Source of the DNA: Turritopsis dohrnii
Taxonomy: Eukaryota > Cnidaria > Hydrozoa > Anthoathecata > Oceaniidae
Length of the DNA stretch: 64,000 bases
NCBI GenBank assembly: GCA_027922465.2
Contig: BQMF02000600.1
Coordinates: 124,001-188,000, forward strand
Direction of reading: 5' to 3'
Of this stretch, positions 12,590 to 24,409 are shown in pieces. Below the pieces are notes generated by a model. The model saw only the letters and a program-made list of their open reading frames with translations. It was not told where the DNA came from and made no database searches. Made by a program: the position numbers and the translations under genes. Each line of letters begins with the position of its first letter. Within the stretch, counting starts at the first letter, position 1.

Positions 12590-13020
12590 GCAGCGATTGT
12601 GTAGTGGTTAGTACCTTTGAGCGCGACTGCTGCGACCCGTGTTCAAGTCCAGTCATGTCGTATCTCGATACTCCACTCCGATGTGCTTTAAAGGCAGTGT
12701 ATCAGCTCATTAGGAGCCATCGGCTGATTGCACACTGGTCTTCAGGCAAAGTTAGAGCAATGCTATACGTATCTCTGGCGGTAAGTCAACTAGTAGTTGC
12801 AAGTCGGCGGGCAAAAGGACCAACCATTACGGATGGAAACCCAAGGACTAAAAACTGTGAGAGTGAGAGAGCTGCCAGATACCTTGTTCAAACCATCAAT
12901 GTCTTGATTGCACTAGCTCAGCATCGTTTAAAACGAAAATCGTTCCAACTGTACGGCCAGTAAATGTCGCGAAAGTAAATGTCGCAAATAATTTGAAAAT
13001 CAACAGTAAATGTCGTAACA
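12590..13020 (+). mobile_element. tRNA-derived SINE
   Basis: The head GTAGTGGTTAGTACC (from about 12600) matches a Pol III A box. TGTTCAAGTCC (12640–12650) matches a B box at the correct spacing for a tRNA-like promoter. A tRNA-unrelated body follows (TCGTATCTCGATACTCCACT…), then a tail with three AGTAAATGTCG units (about 12961–13013). The body recurs without the head at 16313–16480. An open frame spanning the element is incidental. Confidence 0.75.
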
Positions 13021-13308
13021 TTCTAGTTACTCGTTTCTAGCCAATATCTTCTCAATTCTCCTTTTTAACTCGCCACTGATTATTCCGATCAAGATGTCGT
13101 ACTGCTAATTTCACAGACATTGAAAGCTATATCCTCTAAAGTTATGTTTCACGTAGTAAGTTGTATTTACCTTGTTTTTTTTTTTTTTCACTAATACTTA
13201 TACTATACTTCATAATCTCCAAAGTGAATCTGAACGACTGAAAAAGCAACAAGTCATTCCTTTTTATATCTGCTCATTAAATGATCCAAAAATCACAATT
13301 TGCATTCT

Positions 13309-13521
13309 TCAATAATTCTTCAAAGGCACCTTCAAAGGTATTAAGTTTGACGCATAAGCAGATTCGATTAAATTATGCGCAGTACTGCTGCAAAGCATCC
13401 AAACCAAAGGACAGTAGTTATTAAAAGGTGACATAACGTAAGCAGCGTATAATAAATCGGTCTGTTTCTGAGATAAATAATTTCTTATCCTCACCAAGAC
13501 CTTCGTTTTAGGGGAAACCAT
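13309..13521 (-). pseudogene. LINE reverse-transcriptase fragment
   Basis: The minus frame reads KVLVRIRNYLSQKQTDLLY…MSPFNNYCPLVWM…, the region just downstream of the RT palm in CR1/Jockey-type ORF2 proteins. It is isolated, short and without flanking RT motifs, so it is a dead fragment. Confidence 0.7.
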
Positions 13522-13529
13522 TTAACAGA

Positions 13530-14900
13530 TAAACCTGATATGAGGATAATAACTAAGTTGGCTGTCAATCTTCACCCCAAGGAGTTTGACCTGCTAGGGA
13601 GTTTGACCTCCAAAAAATGCGTCAGGGAATTTACAGCTAAATGGAGACTACGATCAGTCAGTAACCAGTAATTTAATGGGATAACTAGTTTTATAGGTCA
13701 TAGGTCACAAAAGAAGGTTTTTGCGGACTGGTACATAAACTCTAAATGAAATCGTCGCATATTGGGGGGTACGCATTTGTGTGGATTGCATATAGCCAAC
13801 ACATACAGTTTACCACCAAAACTTGTCGTTGTAAACTCTTTACGAAATTTATTTGTTTGATTGACTAATTGGCTGTTTTATTTGATTCTCCATTATTCTA
13901 CGTGTTACTCGATTGATGTCTCGGCGCATTTTCAGACAGATTAAATCCTTTGTTTTTGATATCAGTTTAAAATTTTTTTTCTTTACTTTCGAACTGAGAT
14001 GAAGGTCTTAAGTAAATCCCAGCAGGTACAGGATGTCCCTACGATGGCCACTATTGGTCTTATTGGATCACCGATACCCAAAAGAGATCAAATGGACGTC
14101 TTTACCTGTTGGGGAATTGATAGACAGTCCGCCAATTGGGATAGCTTGCCTTTATAAGAAGCCCCTAAAACAGAAATTCATGAAAGAAGTATAGACTTTG
14201 AAGAAATGATGAATTCATCAAGCCTTTCATTCAGGCTAGGGATGCTTTATTCTCAGGTGTGTAAAAAGTTCTGGATTGTACGAAATAATTTCCTTGTTTT
14301 CCTGTTATAAACCGTTTTAGAATCCTTCCAGATAACAAATTCTCGATCAGCAAGTATCACTTTAACACAGTTCCACTATCAACTTCACTTATAGTCCTAA
14401 ATTGGCTGTTACATTTTAAAAAACAATTTCATCATAGAAATGGTTATTGTTATACTAGAATGTAGTAACAATTGCATCTGAAAAACATTTATCAAAGTGT
14501 CCTTAAAAGTCTGAGTAGGTTTTACATAGCTCTATACGCCTGTAAGTGATTTATTGATTTGGTCCTTCAAGAAGACTAAAGGTTGTTATTAAAGTCGCCA
14601 GGTGAAAAAAGGTTATTTCCGATGCATCAAAAACAAAGATCATTGTACAGTAGTGTAAAGGCCATCTCATGAAATGAAAAAAATGAATGAATGACTGTCA
14701 TATAATTATAATACGTCATCACGTCTATAAGGTCTTTCATAGTTCACAAAACTGATGTTTATCTTCCAATGCCTCGAACCTTCACTGTGGGAACGTTTTG
14801 TTTTGAATGAAATTCGAGTCAATCACCAAATCAACAATGATAATCGGATCAGTGTTTTTCAGAGTTCTTCACCACAATATTTTTTCCACGGTCGTTATGA
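13530..14900. other. Intergenic, 3' of the homeobox gene
   Basis: No coding signature on either strand. It probably includes the homeobox 3' UTR, since that gene ends at 14905 on the minus strand, but no certain polyadenylation signal was identified. Confidence 0.35.
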
Positions 14901-14904
14901 CAAC

Positions 14905-17206
14905 TCATTGGTACTTTCTCTTGTTTTCTCGTTTCGCTTTCATTCGTCGATTTTGATACCAAATCTTTATCTGTCTTTCTGTCAGATCCAAGATTGTTGA
15001 AAGTTCTCGTCTTCGTTCTCGTGTTAGATACTGACTGAACAAAAATTCCTTTTCAAGTTCCAATGTTTGAAAGCGTGTATACGTCATTCGCTTTCGATGG
15101 TTACTCACTTGCTTTTGTTGCCATGGAACGGATTGTTCAGCTAATTTAAAAGAAAGCATATTTCGTCAATAATCAAAAGTAGATCGTTGCTCAAGTCCTT
15201 GAATTTAGATTCTTTTAGCAATGGTACCCCTCATACCCCTCAACCCTCGTGTTCAGTGTCAAAAAGAGTGGAGGAAGCCATCTATTCAGTTTTAAGTGGC
15301 GATTTGATTACTTGCACGTTTTTCTGTATGACTAAACTCTCCTCCACCAATTTTGAAGGAGCTGTAGCCTTATAATCTGATATTGCTTTATATCGTTTAT
15401 ATCGCTTTATATAGTTAATATGTATATCCAGAAATTATTTGACCATCTTGGTTAGCGCATTTACTTTTGTAAACTTAATGCCATGATTTTACACCACCTA
15501 ATGATGTATACGAAAGAATCATGAATTCGAGTGTTCTCTACTGTTCGCTATGAAAGTTGTTTTAATTCGCAACGGTGCCAGGAAAATTTCCCCTTGGAAT
15601 CCCCCCTCCACCCCCACCCAAAGACGATTGGCTCCCGCCCTGCAGGTAGCCCTAAACCTAACTTTTACTTTAACCCTAACCCATTGGGTGGTTGGGGGGG
15701 GGGGGGGGGGGGGGAGATTGTTAAAAAGACGAAATATATTTCAATACTACAAGAAGTTACACAAAAATGTTATTCATTTTGACTTTTGCATAATTTTGAT
15801 AACACAGCGCAATTATTTCTAGGACCCATCGAAAGTAATTATTTTGATGACGACAAAGCTATATACATTATCCCGATTTCTTGATCAAATACCGTGCTTT
15901 GGCCCAGGTATGCAAAATATCCTGTATAAATTCGAGGTCAAAGAATTTTTTTGTGTTTACACGTTATAGCTGGAATGAAATCTTATTCCGGAATCAAAAT
16001 GTATGGAAACATTCAAAATCATTTCATCACGGGATATGGTCTTAAACAACTCATTATTTTTGGCGAACTTTCTCAATTCTTTGCCAATTGAAGCAGAATA
16101 TACCGTGCCCCATAATTACAGGTCAACGTTGCCGTCAAAAATATAATTCCATTGTTTCTTTCATATACTGTGTCTGAAACAAATGTTATCATGAGGGAAA
16201 AAATGAAAAGATAATTGTTTTCAGAAATTTATAGGAGCTAGAGATATTTTTTAAAAGGCAATTGAGAAAAAGTTTAAACCAGATGAAATATTTCATCTGA
16301 TTGCAAATGAGAACCTCTGTGTACGTTTAAAGTCATATCGTATCTCCATAATGTACTCTGATGCGCTTTAAATGCAGCGTTTCAGACCATTTTGGGCCAT
16401 GACTGTGCACTGGCATCTTTGAAAATTGGGTCTGTCACACTTATCTCTGGTAAGTCAACTGCTAAAGTCGGTTGACAGACCATAACAAACGATAAAACGC
16501 TACTTGATTAACGATACAACGTTAAAAATCAACAGAAGAAAGAACAATAAAAATCTTTTAAGTAACGGCATTAACAAAAATATAACGTTATAAAGTTTTG
16601 TGGTTTCTTATCAAAATCCACTGTAGCTTCACATATATCATTTTAAGCAAAAACCTTTAAAATTAAACTCTTGAATTCTGCGTGAAACCTTTCCAGCAAA
16701 TGTTAGGAAGTTTGAACTTCAGTTTCATATAAAAGAAATGTAGCACATGTCTTTGAAGTAAGAAACGTTACCTAAAGTATTATCACGTATATGGTATTTT
16801 TCAAGAAACAACGTTTTCATGAAGATCTAAATGTGATAGAAAGAAACTTATTGGTGATTCTAGATTCCAAGCAGATCATGGAAAGATACAAGTTTCTAAG
16901 GGGTGATCACACGGGAAAATTCTCCCCGGTAAAGCAAGCTGGTTCGCTTAATCGAGATCTCGCTATCAGCAAGGACGTAGAATTAGGGGGGCTGGGGGGC
17001 TTGAGCCCCCCCCCCCCCTCCCCGCCAACTTTTTTGTCAATTATGAGAAATTTGTTTTTGCCTTTCCTAAAAATTGAAAATCATGTTGAAATTATAGATT
17101 TTGAGTGCTTTTATAGGCAATCTAGAGGTAGTATTTTTCAAAAATTTTCTTGGCGCATCGGCCCCAACCATGGTGGGGCCTCTTTCAACAATAGAGATTT
17201 ATTGAG

Positions 17207-17244
<38 letters not shown>

Positions 17245-20200
17245 ATGAATATAGCTATACAAAATATAAACGATATGATCGATGTTTCGAAGCGAATTCT
17301 TTTTATCCTTCTATCAGTAAATTGCAGTAACTAATTAACCTATTGAGAAGAAATTCACTTGCAGTAGCTGCACTGTTTCAAAAACGTATATTTTCTCTTT
17401 AAAAAAAAATCAGAAAAACAACGATACATCTTTGATAAAACACGGCTTCGTGATCAATAATAGGAGGAAGTAATCACAAAGGTTAAAATCGAGACTATGT
17501 TCACAAAATGAATGAAATACCTCACAATCTTTTGTAAAAAACACTAAACTGGCATTATATTCAAGTCATGACCTGTCTAACAATTGCACAAGAAAAAAAA
17601 ACTTTCCGGCACGAATTGCATTGTGTCGCAGAACAAAGGCGTGTAACACGCGTAGATAAAAAAAACTTAGGGGATAGAAAAATGTCCGTTTATCGGAACT
17701 TAAATAAAACAACAGAATTTGTGAATGGAGTGAAGTTGTGATATTAAATTCATTTAAAATGGTACCACAACAGTACCTGAAAGTACCTCATGTTTTTTGA
17801 AATTTTAAACGAAATCTACTTTTCGTGCGCAAGAAAAATGATTTGATCATTGATTTATGTACCGCTGAAGAAATTCACAGATCGCCAGTATACAATTTTC
17901 ACTGACAATATAGTTGCCACAACTCTCATGTTCGATATGTCCATAAAAGCTAAGTACACGTGCCTTTGATTTGTCCAAAGATTAAAAATAAAATAGAGAC
18001 AAGACGAAGCTCAAATCCTTTTTTATAATAATTAAGAGCAATTTGAGCATGAGTTTTCTTATTACATGAACATAACTTAAGGATGTGAAGTAAATTAAAT
18101 TCTGGATTGATGTTTGGAGAGAAACGTTTTACCTCCTACATTATGAAAATGAATGAAAATTTTATTCATCTTTGAGGAAAACAATCAAAACAAAGGTCTA
18201 AAAGTCAAATTTTACTGATATTTATTCAATAATGAATGCATTTTTTTTTTCTTTCTGCATCAAGATATTCCTAAATGGAATTTGGAGAAATATAGATTTT
18301 TTTAAGTTATCATTTGTTTCCTACAATAAACAAAGACGTCCATAAACTTCTTTGAAAAAGAAAAGTAAAAGCAAATAAATTAAATTCAAACAAGTGAAAA
18401 TACGAAAATGGCGAGAAAGAGAACTTTGAAAATGCAGTTATCTTGATCAATAGGTAAAAGAATCACTATGATCATAAATTCAAATTTATTTCGTTAATGA
18501 AAATGTAACGCTTCTTTTGCTTTTCTACGACTGGAGACCACAACTGAGAAAGATGTTCACCTGACAAGTCAAATTTTGAGATTTTGAAGATTTCCTTAGA
18601 TATAATTTAAAAAATGGAGTAACACATTTATGAGGAACTTGAGGCTGGAACTGCTGAGGAACTGTTCAGGCTGAAATTGATAATAATTCCCAAAAGTTTT
18701 CTTAACTACTAAACCATGTAAATATTATCAAACATTCGTATTTTCAAAAAGAAGCGGTCGAAAAGTGTCAAAAACCAAATCAATAGAATACATGCATACA
18801 AAAGTGAGAAATTTAGCAAAACAAAAAACTAAGGAGCTCATAAGGAACTATGAGGCTGAAACCGTCTAATAATTATAAGGAATACAAGGCTAGGAGCGAA
18901 ATTAAAGTTCATATATAAAAGTATATGCTTCATTATCTTCGACCATTCTTAATCAAGTTTACCACTTTCTGTGTTGCGTACTTGTATTTGTAGCTGCCTT
19001 ACTTACTTACATCAGCCTTTCGTATTCAAAATTAGTGTAAATGTGTGAAAAATACTGGTTGATTTCGATATAGTCAAAAATTTCTTCCTAAAAATCCTTT
19101 ATTTACATCTTCTAGCGTAAAAATACAAATTAAATTATTTTCAATTTTAATTTTAAAAGATTTGGCATCTTTCTTTATTTGTCTTTATTTTTTCTCTTAC
19201 AAAAGAAGAAAAGAAAAAAGAAAAAAAATATTTGATTCGATGCTGTTTACATGGAAGACCTCTCACCTAATAGTCACTTCATTTGCAACCAAAATATCAG
19301 AAATTGTATTCAAAAACATCGCTGCCAGTACATAAAATCCTTTAAAGTCTCTTTTAAGCGAATGATCTGCTGTATACCACCTTTAAAAACTTTCGTAAGG
19401 AAAAGTTAAACGTTGATTTCGTATGGTTCATAAGCTCGTTTCTTTAAGAGCTAACGTACAAAAATTCAAACGTTATTTCCTGTTTCCTTCATGCTGTATA
19501 ACATAGCTTTTTCGTAACCTGAATTTGTAGAAAATGCAACACCTTACAACTCTTGTACAAAACGTAAGCGTGATTTTGGTACCAAAAGGTTACGTAGTCA
19601 ATGAAAAATATAAGGTCCGTGACGTCATAAAAGACTTATAAGCGTTATGGGTTTAAGAGAAAAATGTATGCCGAAATAACTTCAGATTTCTGCAAATCAT
19701 AATAAGGATTTGCTTTTTCAATTTTGCAGCATCTTCACAAGAGAAACTTAGCATTACCATCCTCACACAGAACTGATGTGACTATGATTAAAAACATGCA
19801 CTTTTTTTGCTTCGTTTATTGTTTTTTGGCATGTTTTGAAAAAATCTTTTTATCAAACCGTGATAAGTAACGGCCTCATTAATACTGTAACCAATTTTTA
19901 CTTAAGTTGAACTGATGATTTTCACAAATTTTTGCTACAGTTACCGAAACACTTCTCTATAAATTCATGTGAAGGTACTCATTACGATTACATTCAAATG
20001 CTCATAATTTCCCCATCCATCCTACCTGTCATTGTTTCGCCGTTATCACTATCTGCACCAGTTTTCGTCTCGTCTTTCTTGTCCTCAGGTACATTCACAA
20101 TTTTCAAACCACACTGTTTAAACTGAACAGGACTATTGTCTGTATCATTCTCATCCTCAGAGATATTCTCGGGCCTGTTTATTGTCAGTTTTGTAGAGGT

Positions 20201-20722
20201 GCGAACTTTGAACTTCGATGGTAAACCAACTGAAGGACCTCTTCTCGTCTCTGAGTCACCTTCTGCAGAAAAACTTGTCCGATGTGACTCATAATTGTCA
20301 TTAGTTCTGATCTCACAATTAACATTAATATCAATCTTATTCGATGGAAAATGTGGCATTTCTTCTACAGATTGATTTGGGAGATAAATAGATGGACGCC
20401 ACGCAGTATTCAATTTATTATTACCTGTCCAACAAGATTCTCCAGTTTTATTCCAATGATTTCCATAAGGATAATATTTTTCTGGAAAGTGTGTTAATGG
20501 TTTTGCACATCTAATATTGGGATTTTTAATTTCACTAACAAAACTGTCTTGTCTTGGATACGTTTGGAAGCAGGTGGATGGTGGCAAATTAAAACCCCTC
20601 TGTTGTGTTTGCATAGGTACATTCCAAATATCCCTTTCTTCCGTATTACTTGGAATCCTGTTTGAATACTCTGTATGTATAAGTTGTTGTGGAAAATTTG
20701 CTGAATTCCAGTAAGGGTCCAT
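14905..20722 (-). CDS. Posterior Hox-like (Hox9-14/Abd-B type) homeobox gene, 2 exons
   Basis: Exon 1 is 20722–20026 and ends ACAG|GTAGGA. Exon 2 is 15140–14905 after TTTTAAATTAG. The phase-1 join gives 310 residues. Exon 1 is low-complexity, Asn/Ser/Pro-rich and ends in an acidic segment, with no other domain. A lone Trp (SVPWQQKQ), 9–10 residues before the homeodomain, resembles the PBC-contacting Trp of Hox9/10 proteins. The homeodomain core [14 protein letters not shown] and helix 3 [16 protein letters not shown] resemble Abd-B/Hox9-10 proteins. Tyr replaces the near-invariant Phe49, while Trp48, Asn51 and Arg53 are kept. The protein should be a nuclear DNA-binding regulator of axial patterning; cnidarian Hox9-14 genes are expressed along the oral–aboral axis (family knowledge). 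The 4.9-kb intron holds a truncated SINE and G/C homopolymer repeats. Confidence 0.88.
15257..15373 (+). repeat. Diverged MITE fragment (48619–48783 family)
   Basis: GTTTTAAGTGGCGATTTGATTACTTGCACG and CTCTCCTCCAC(C/A)AATTTTGA match the internal and right portions of the TIR element at 48619–48783. The termini are eroded. It lies just upstream of the exon 2 acceptor of the homeobox gene, inside its intron. It is described from short motif matches only. Confidence 0.55.
15600..17250. repeat. Intronic region with poly-G and poly-C tracts and a truncated SINE
   Basis: A G run of about 22–25 occurs near 15690–15714. G-then-C runs occur near 16986–17025, and a C run of more than 30 near 17206–17244. 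A headless copy of the tRNA-derived SINE body lies at 16313–16480 (TCATATCGTATCTCC…CTGTGCACTGGC…TCTCTGGTAAGTCAAC). Frames that read the C tracts as polyproline are artefacts. Confidence 0.6.
17260..20020. other. Remainder of the homeobox intron
   Basis: AT-rich and without a coding signature or an obvious repeat. Part of it could hold enhancers, but nothing in the sequence alone shows that. Confidence 0.4.
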
Positions 20723-20799
20723 GCCTTACCTTACAAAAACTCAACAGGAAGTTACACAATTTTCCATCAAAATATTATCTTGAACCAGTGTACAAATGT

Positions 20800-21449
20800 A
20801 ATTGATTGACCAAATCTATTATCTTCCTGATATCGGCCTAAAATACATAAAGAATCCACATATAACTGAGGGTTTTGAGGTCTTTCAAATGCTACTTGTT
20901 ATATCACCTCAATAACACAACTTGAATGAAATATAGAAAGTTATTGAATACACATACACGCTGAGAAGCTAGACGTAGGAGAGAAGCTCCCTCTTCATGG
21001 TTCTTCTACATCGCTTAAGACAAAATTTGATTGCAACATCAGTTAAAAAAAAAAAAAAGAATGATAAAATCTTAATCCCAGTGTCTTACATAACCGAGTA
21101 CGCTATGATCAAATTGAAAACGTATAAGTGCGGGTTTATTTGAAGGTAGCCATTATGATGGACTGGCTTATTAAAACTTGGTTTACACCTGATTTTTGCC
21201 GTCTTCTCAAGTCGTTACGGTGACGACTCTCTATACGAAAGCTTCTAATAATGTTTTTGTTGCGTGAAATTTCGCCATTATGAAAATTTCGGTTAATCCT
21301 CTACAATCAACACTTAACGTCGAAAATGAAAGTGTGTTTTTTTTTGTTCAAATTTTCGATATGGTTCTTACAAAATCGATTAAGGAAAACTTGTGACCAG
21401 TAGCATTTCCTCGAACTCTTCATATGAAAGAACGATAGCTTTATATATG

Positions 21450-21482
<33 letters not shown>

Positions 21483-24300
21483 TTTTTATCTATATTTCAA
21501 TTTTTCCTTATAGTTTCTATAACGAAACATGCAAATTTACTGTGAAAATGAATTTACGGAGATAAGATTTCTGTCTTTCTATTTTCGAAGCAAAGCAACA
21601 GAAGCGATAACGCAGAAGAAACACAACTTAAATACAACGACTTAAGAGTCTTTGTTTACAAAAACATTTTCGAGAAAAAAAAACATTTTGTTTTTAGGAT
21701 GTTGAAGGTCAAATAGATAAGAAGATTAGTGTTGGTTATTTTTTCTTGAAACACGTCGGTAAGTTTTGATCTTTTTAAGTGTATATCAAGAAGATAAACA
21801 AACCAGATTCTTACGTCATCGCCACCTAGCTTCAGGTTCGTCCGTTGTTTACTGTCACTGCTCCTGTATATGGGAATAAAAGCATCGAAAAAAATTACGA
21901 ATTAGAAATATCAACAAAAGGGAGGAGAGAAGGGAGGAGCGACATGGCCATAGATTGCCGAAATCTCGCCAACTTTTCTGCGTAATTGTGACGTCAAATA
22001 AATGCGTCGGTGAAGTTGCTTTGTTTTGGTAAAGATATTGTCTAGACAGTCTCGTGTTTCACGGGGCAAAAAGTAATTTGCAGCGAATGGAAAATGGTGT
22101 GACAAGGAGACTGCTTAATTTGACTGTAGCGAATTTTTCAATGGCTTTGTTTTGAAAGTAAATATTTATTTTGTTGTCCAGCTAATTGGTTGATTGCCGT
22201 ACAAAATCTAAGAGAATGTTGAACGAATTTTTTTGCAAGATTTCAGAATTTTTAATTGATATTTATGTATTCACTCGACTAGTTATTTGTCTTCACTCTC
22301 TAGTATTCTTGCAGGATCTTCTTCAACTGCGAAACAACAGCAATCATATAAGGGACTTTTCATCTTAAGGGCAATTAATGCAAATCCGTTCACATTTTTC
22401 ATCAACTCTTGATATCTGAACGTTTCCATTTTATAGCAGAAAATTCTTTATTGATGCTGACCTGCGGATCTTAGGAAACGATCGCTGAAAATGTAGCTCA
22501 GAGTATATAATTGCCACTTTCTTCTGAAAGCTTGGTTAAACAAAATTATACAGTAGTCACAATGTTATTTTGTTGTTGTTGTTGTTGTTGTTGTTGTTTT
22601 CTTATGGAGCTTTGAACTGCTGTCTGTTACAACAGGCTGTTTTATTGGACCGGAGCGATTGTATCAAACCGTACTTCACAATTTTACAACTCCTAATATC
22701 AGAGAGTTTCTTCTGTTATATTTGAACTTATTTGTGGAAATTCGTTAGCGGAAAAACAACAAACGTTTTGGTTTTCAATTTCCACCTTAAACAGTAAACT
22801 GAGCAGTTTCTTCTGCACTCATGCTAGATATCACGAAAGTGAACAATTTGATTGGTTTCTTTAAACCTGGGGTTTTCCCCTATCGAAAGAAAGGGGTGGA
22901 GACAGTTAAACCTAATTGAGCAAAACGGAAAAAAAATGATCACGTGATGTAAACATTACCTGTACGCATGTCCAACAATTTAAATATCCAATCAATGACT
23001 TTTTCTCGATAACAATAACTTTGGAACTTCTTAAACGTCTACACAGGACAGCGATCTATTGTTAGATGACGTAAAAAAAGGTCTTTGTTTATAGCAACGC
23101 GATTTGAAACTGACTGGAACTTCGAAAACCTGGCATATGAATCACCTTGGAAACAACTTTTTACAACCGCTATGTTTTGTTCTTTTGGATTATTTTCGCA
23201 TGAACTTGAAGTTTGATGATATTTAATACGAGAAACCAGACATCCCTCAAGTGAAGTAGATGGTATATTACGCGGACATGACTTAGCAACTAAATATATT
23301 GAACAGTAAAGATCCAAAGGTTGACATAGCTACCACTGTGGAAGTTTCTGGATTAATAGCTTCACCAATTTAATATTTTTTGTGATTCAAACTGGTAATG
23401 ACACTACAGCTTTATCTTGTTAGGTTATTGATGCATTGATTTTGATGTAACTTTAGAATCATCCTTTACTTGTAGCTGTATCGCACCTTCACATGAAATA
23501 TTACGTTATAATAGATCCAATGGTGATAAAATCTATCATTTCTGCAAGATAAGTCTCAAGTTCTTTAAATAAAAAACTAGATATAACATTAACGATCTGA
23601 TTGCAATAGCTTGTATTTATAATGAGGAAAAGAAAAGATGTTCTTCTACTACTTTTTTGAGTCTTCTAGTTTTTATATGAAGTGATTTTCTTTGAAGATG
23701 TGTAGCAAACAAATGTAAACATGGTGAGTTGTCTTTTAAGAAAGCAAATTTTTGTATTACAAACAACATTTTTAATGTTGTTGATTAAAAGTCGATTAAA
23801 AAGAGCTCTTGGAATCTTTATTTGGATCATACATTTGCCATAAATTTGAAACAGTTTTTAAAGATTCCTTACACAAGAAATGGTTTGAATATAAGCGAAC
23901 ATCAGTGATCATTTGATTTATATTTAGAGCCAAGAATCTCAAAATCGATTACTATACCTTTAGTAGTACCTACCACCCTTTTTTTTGAATAAAATCGGAT
24001 TTTATCAAAGTCTCTTTTCTTGAATTAGGTTATCCACTGATACACAGTTCCGCATTAATCATATTATGTTTTAATTAAGTTTTCTTTTTTTTAGAAAAAA
24101 GTTTCGAATGTTTTAAAAGTTCGAATTTTAATTAACCAGTCTTTAGATGTCAATCATTATCATTGTGACGTAATCTAAGGTTTGAACTGCATCTATGGAG
24201 ACGAACTAGACAGTGACTAGTTAAGATTCAGTTTTTGTTTAAACTGTGAATTAGAAGCTCTTTTATAGTAGAAAAACTCTTTCATCCGCAGAATCGATTG
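20800..24300. other. Gene-poor stretch upstream of the homeobox gene
   Basis: No exon is supported on either strand. Simple repeats are an ATACAT run at about 21444–21482 and a (GTT)n run at about 22571–22599. The homeobox promoter should lie just above 20722, but no clear TATA element was found. Confidence 0.4.
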
Positions 24301-24307
24301 TTGAAAA

Positions 24308-24402
24308 ATGCAATATTTGAGAGGGTTGCAATATTTGAGAGGGCTGCAATATCTGAAAGGGTTGCAATATTTGAGAGGGTTGCAATATTTGAGAGGGTTG
24401 CA
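24308..24402. repeat. 18-bp tandem repeat (GCAATATTTGAGAGGGTT)n
   Basis: Five consecutive 18-bp units with only a few substitutions (GGGCT, ATCTGAAAGGG variants), ending in GCACAAAAT. Because 18 is a multiple of three, both short minus frames through it are periodic; they are not genes. Confidence 0.9.
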
Positions 24403-24409
24403 CAAAATA

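Noticed and set aside
12600..12650. Genuine tRNA gene
   Set aside because: A and B boxes are present, but the acceptor stem and 3' half do not close; it is the head of a SINE.
12586..12963. 125-residue frame
   Set aside because: Lies within the tRNA-derived SINE; the second copy does not keep the frame.
15646..15682. Telomere-like CCCTAAACC / AACCCTAACCC
   Set aside because: Only two or three degenerate units next to a poly-G tract; too short for an interstitial telomere array.
16791..17330. 179-residue frame with polyproline
   Set aside because: The proline run is only the reading of a homopolymeric C tract inside an intron; no domain flanks it.
23039..23317. 92-residue minus frame
   Set aside because: No similarity, splice context or composition bias suggesting a gene; length is expected by chance here.
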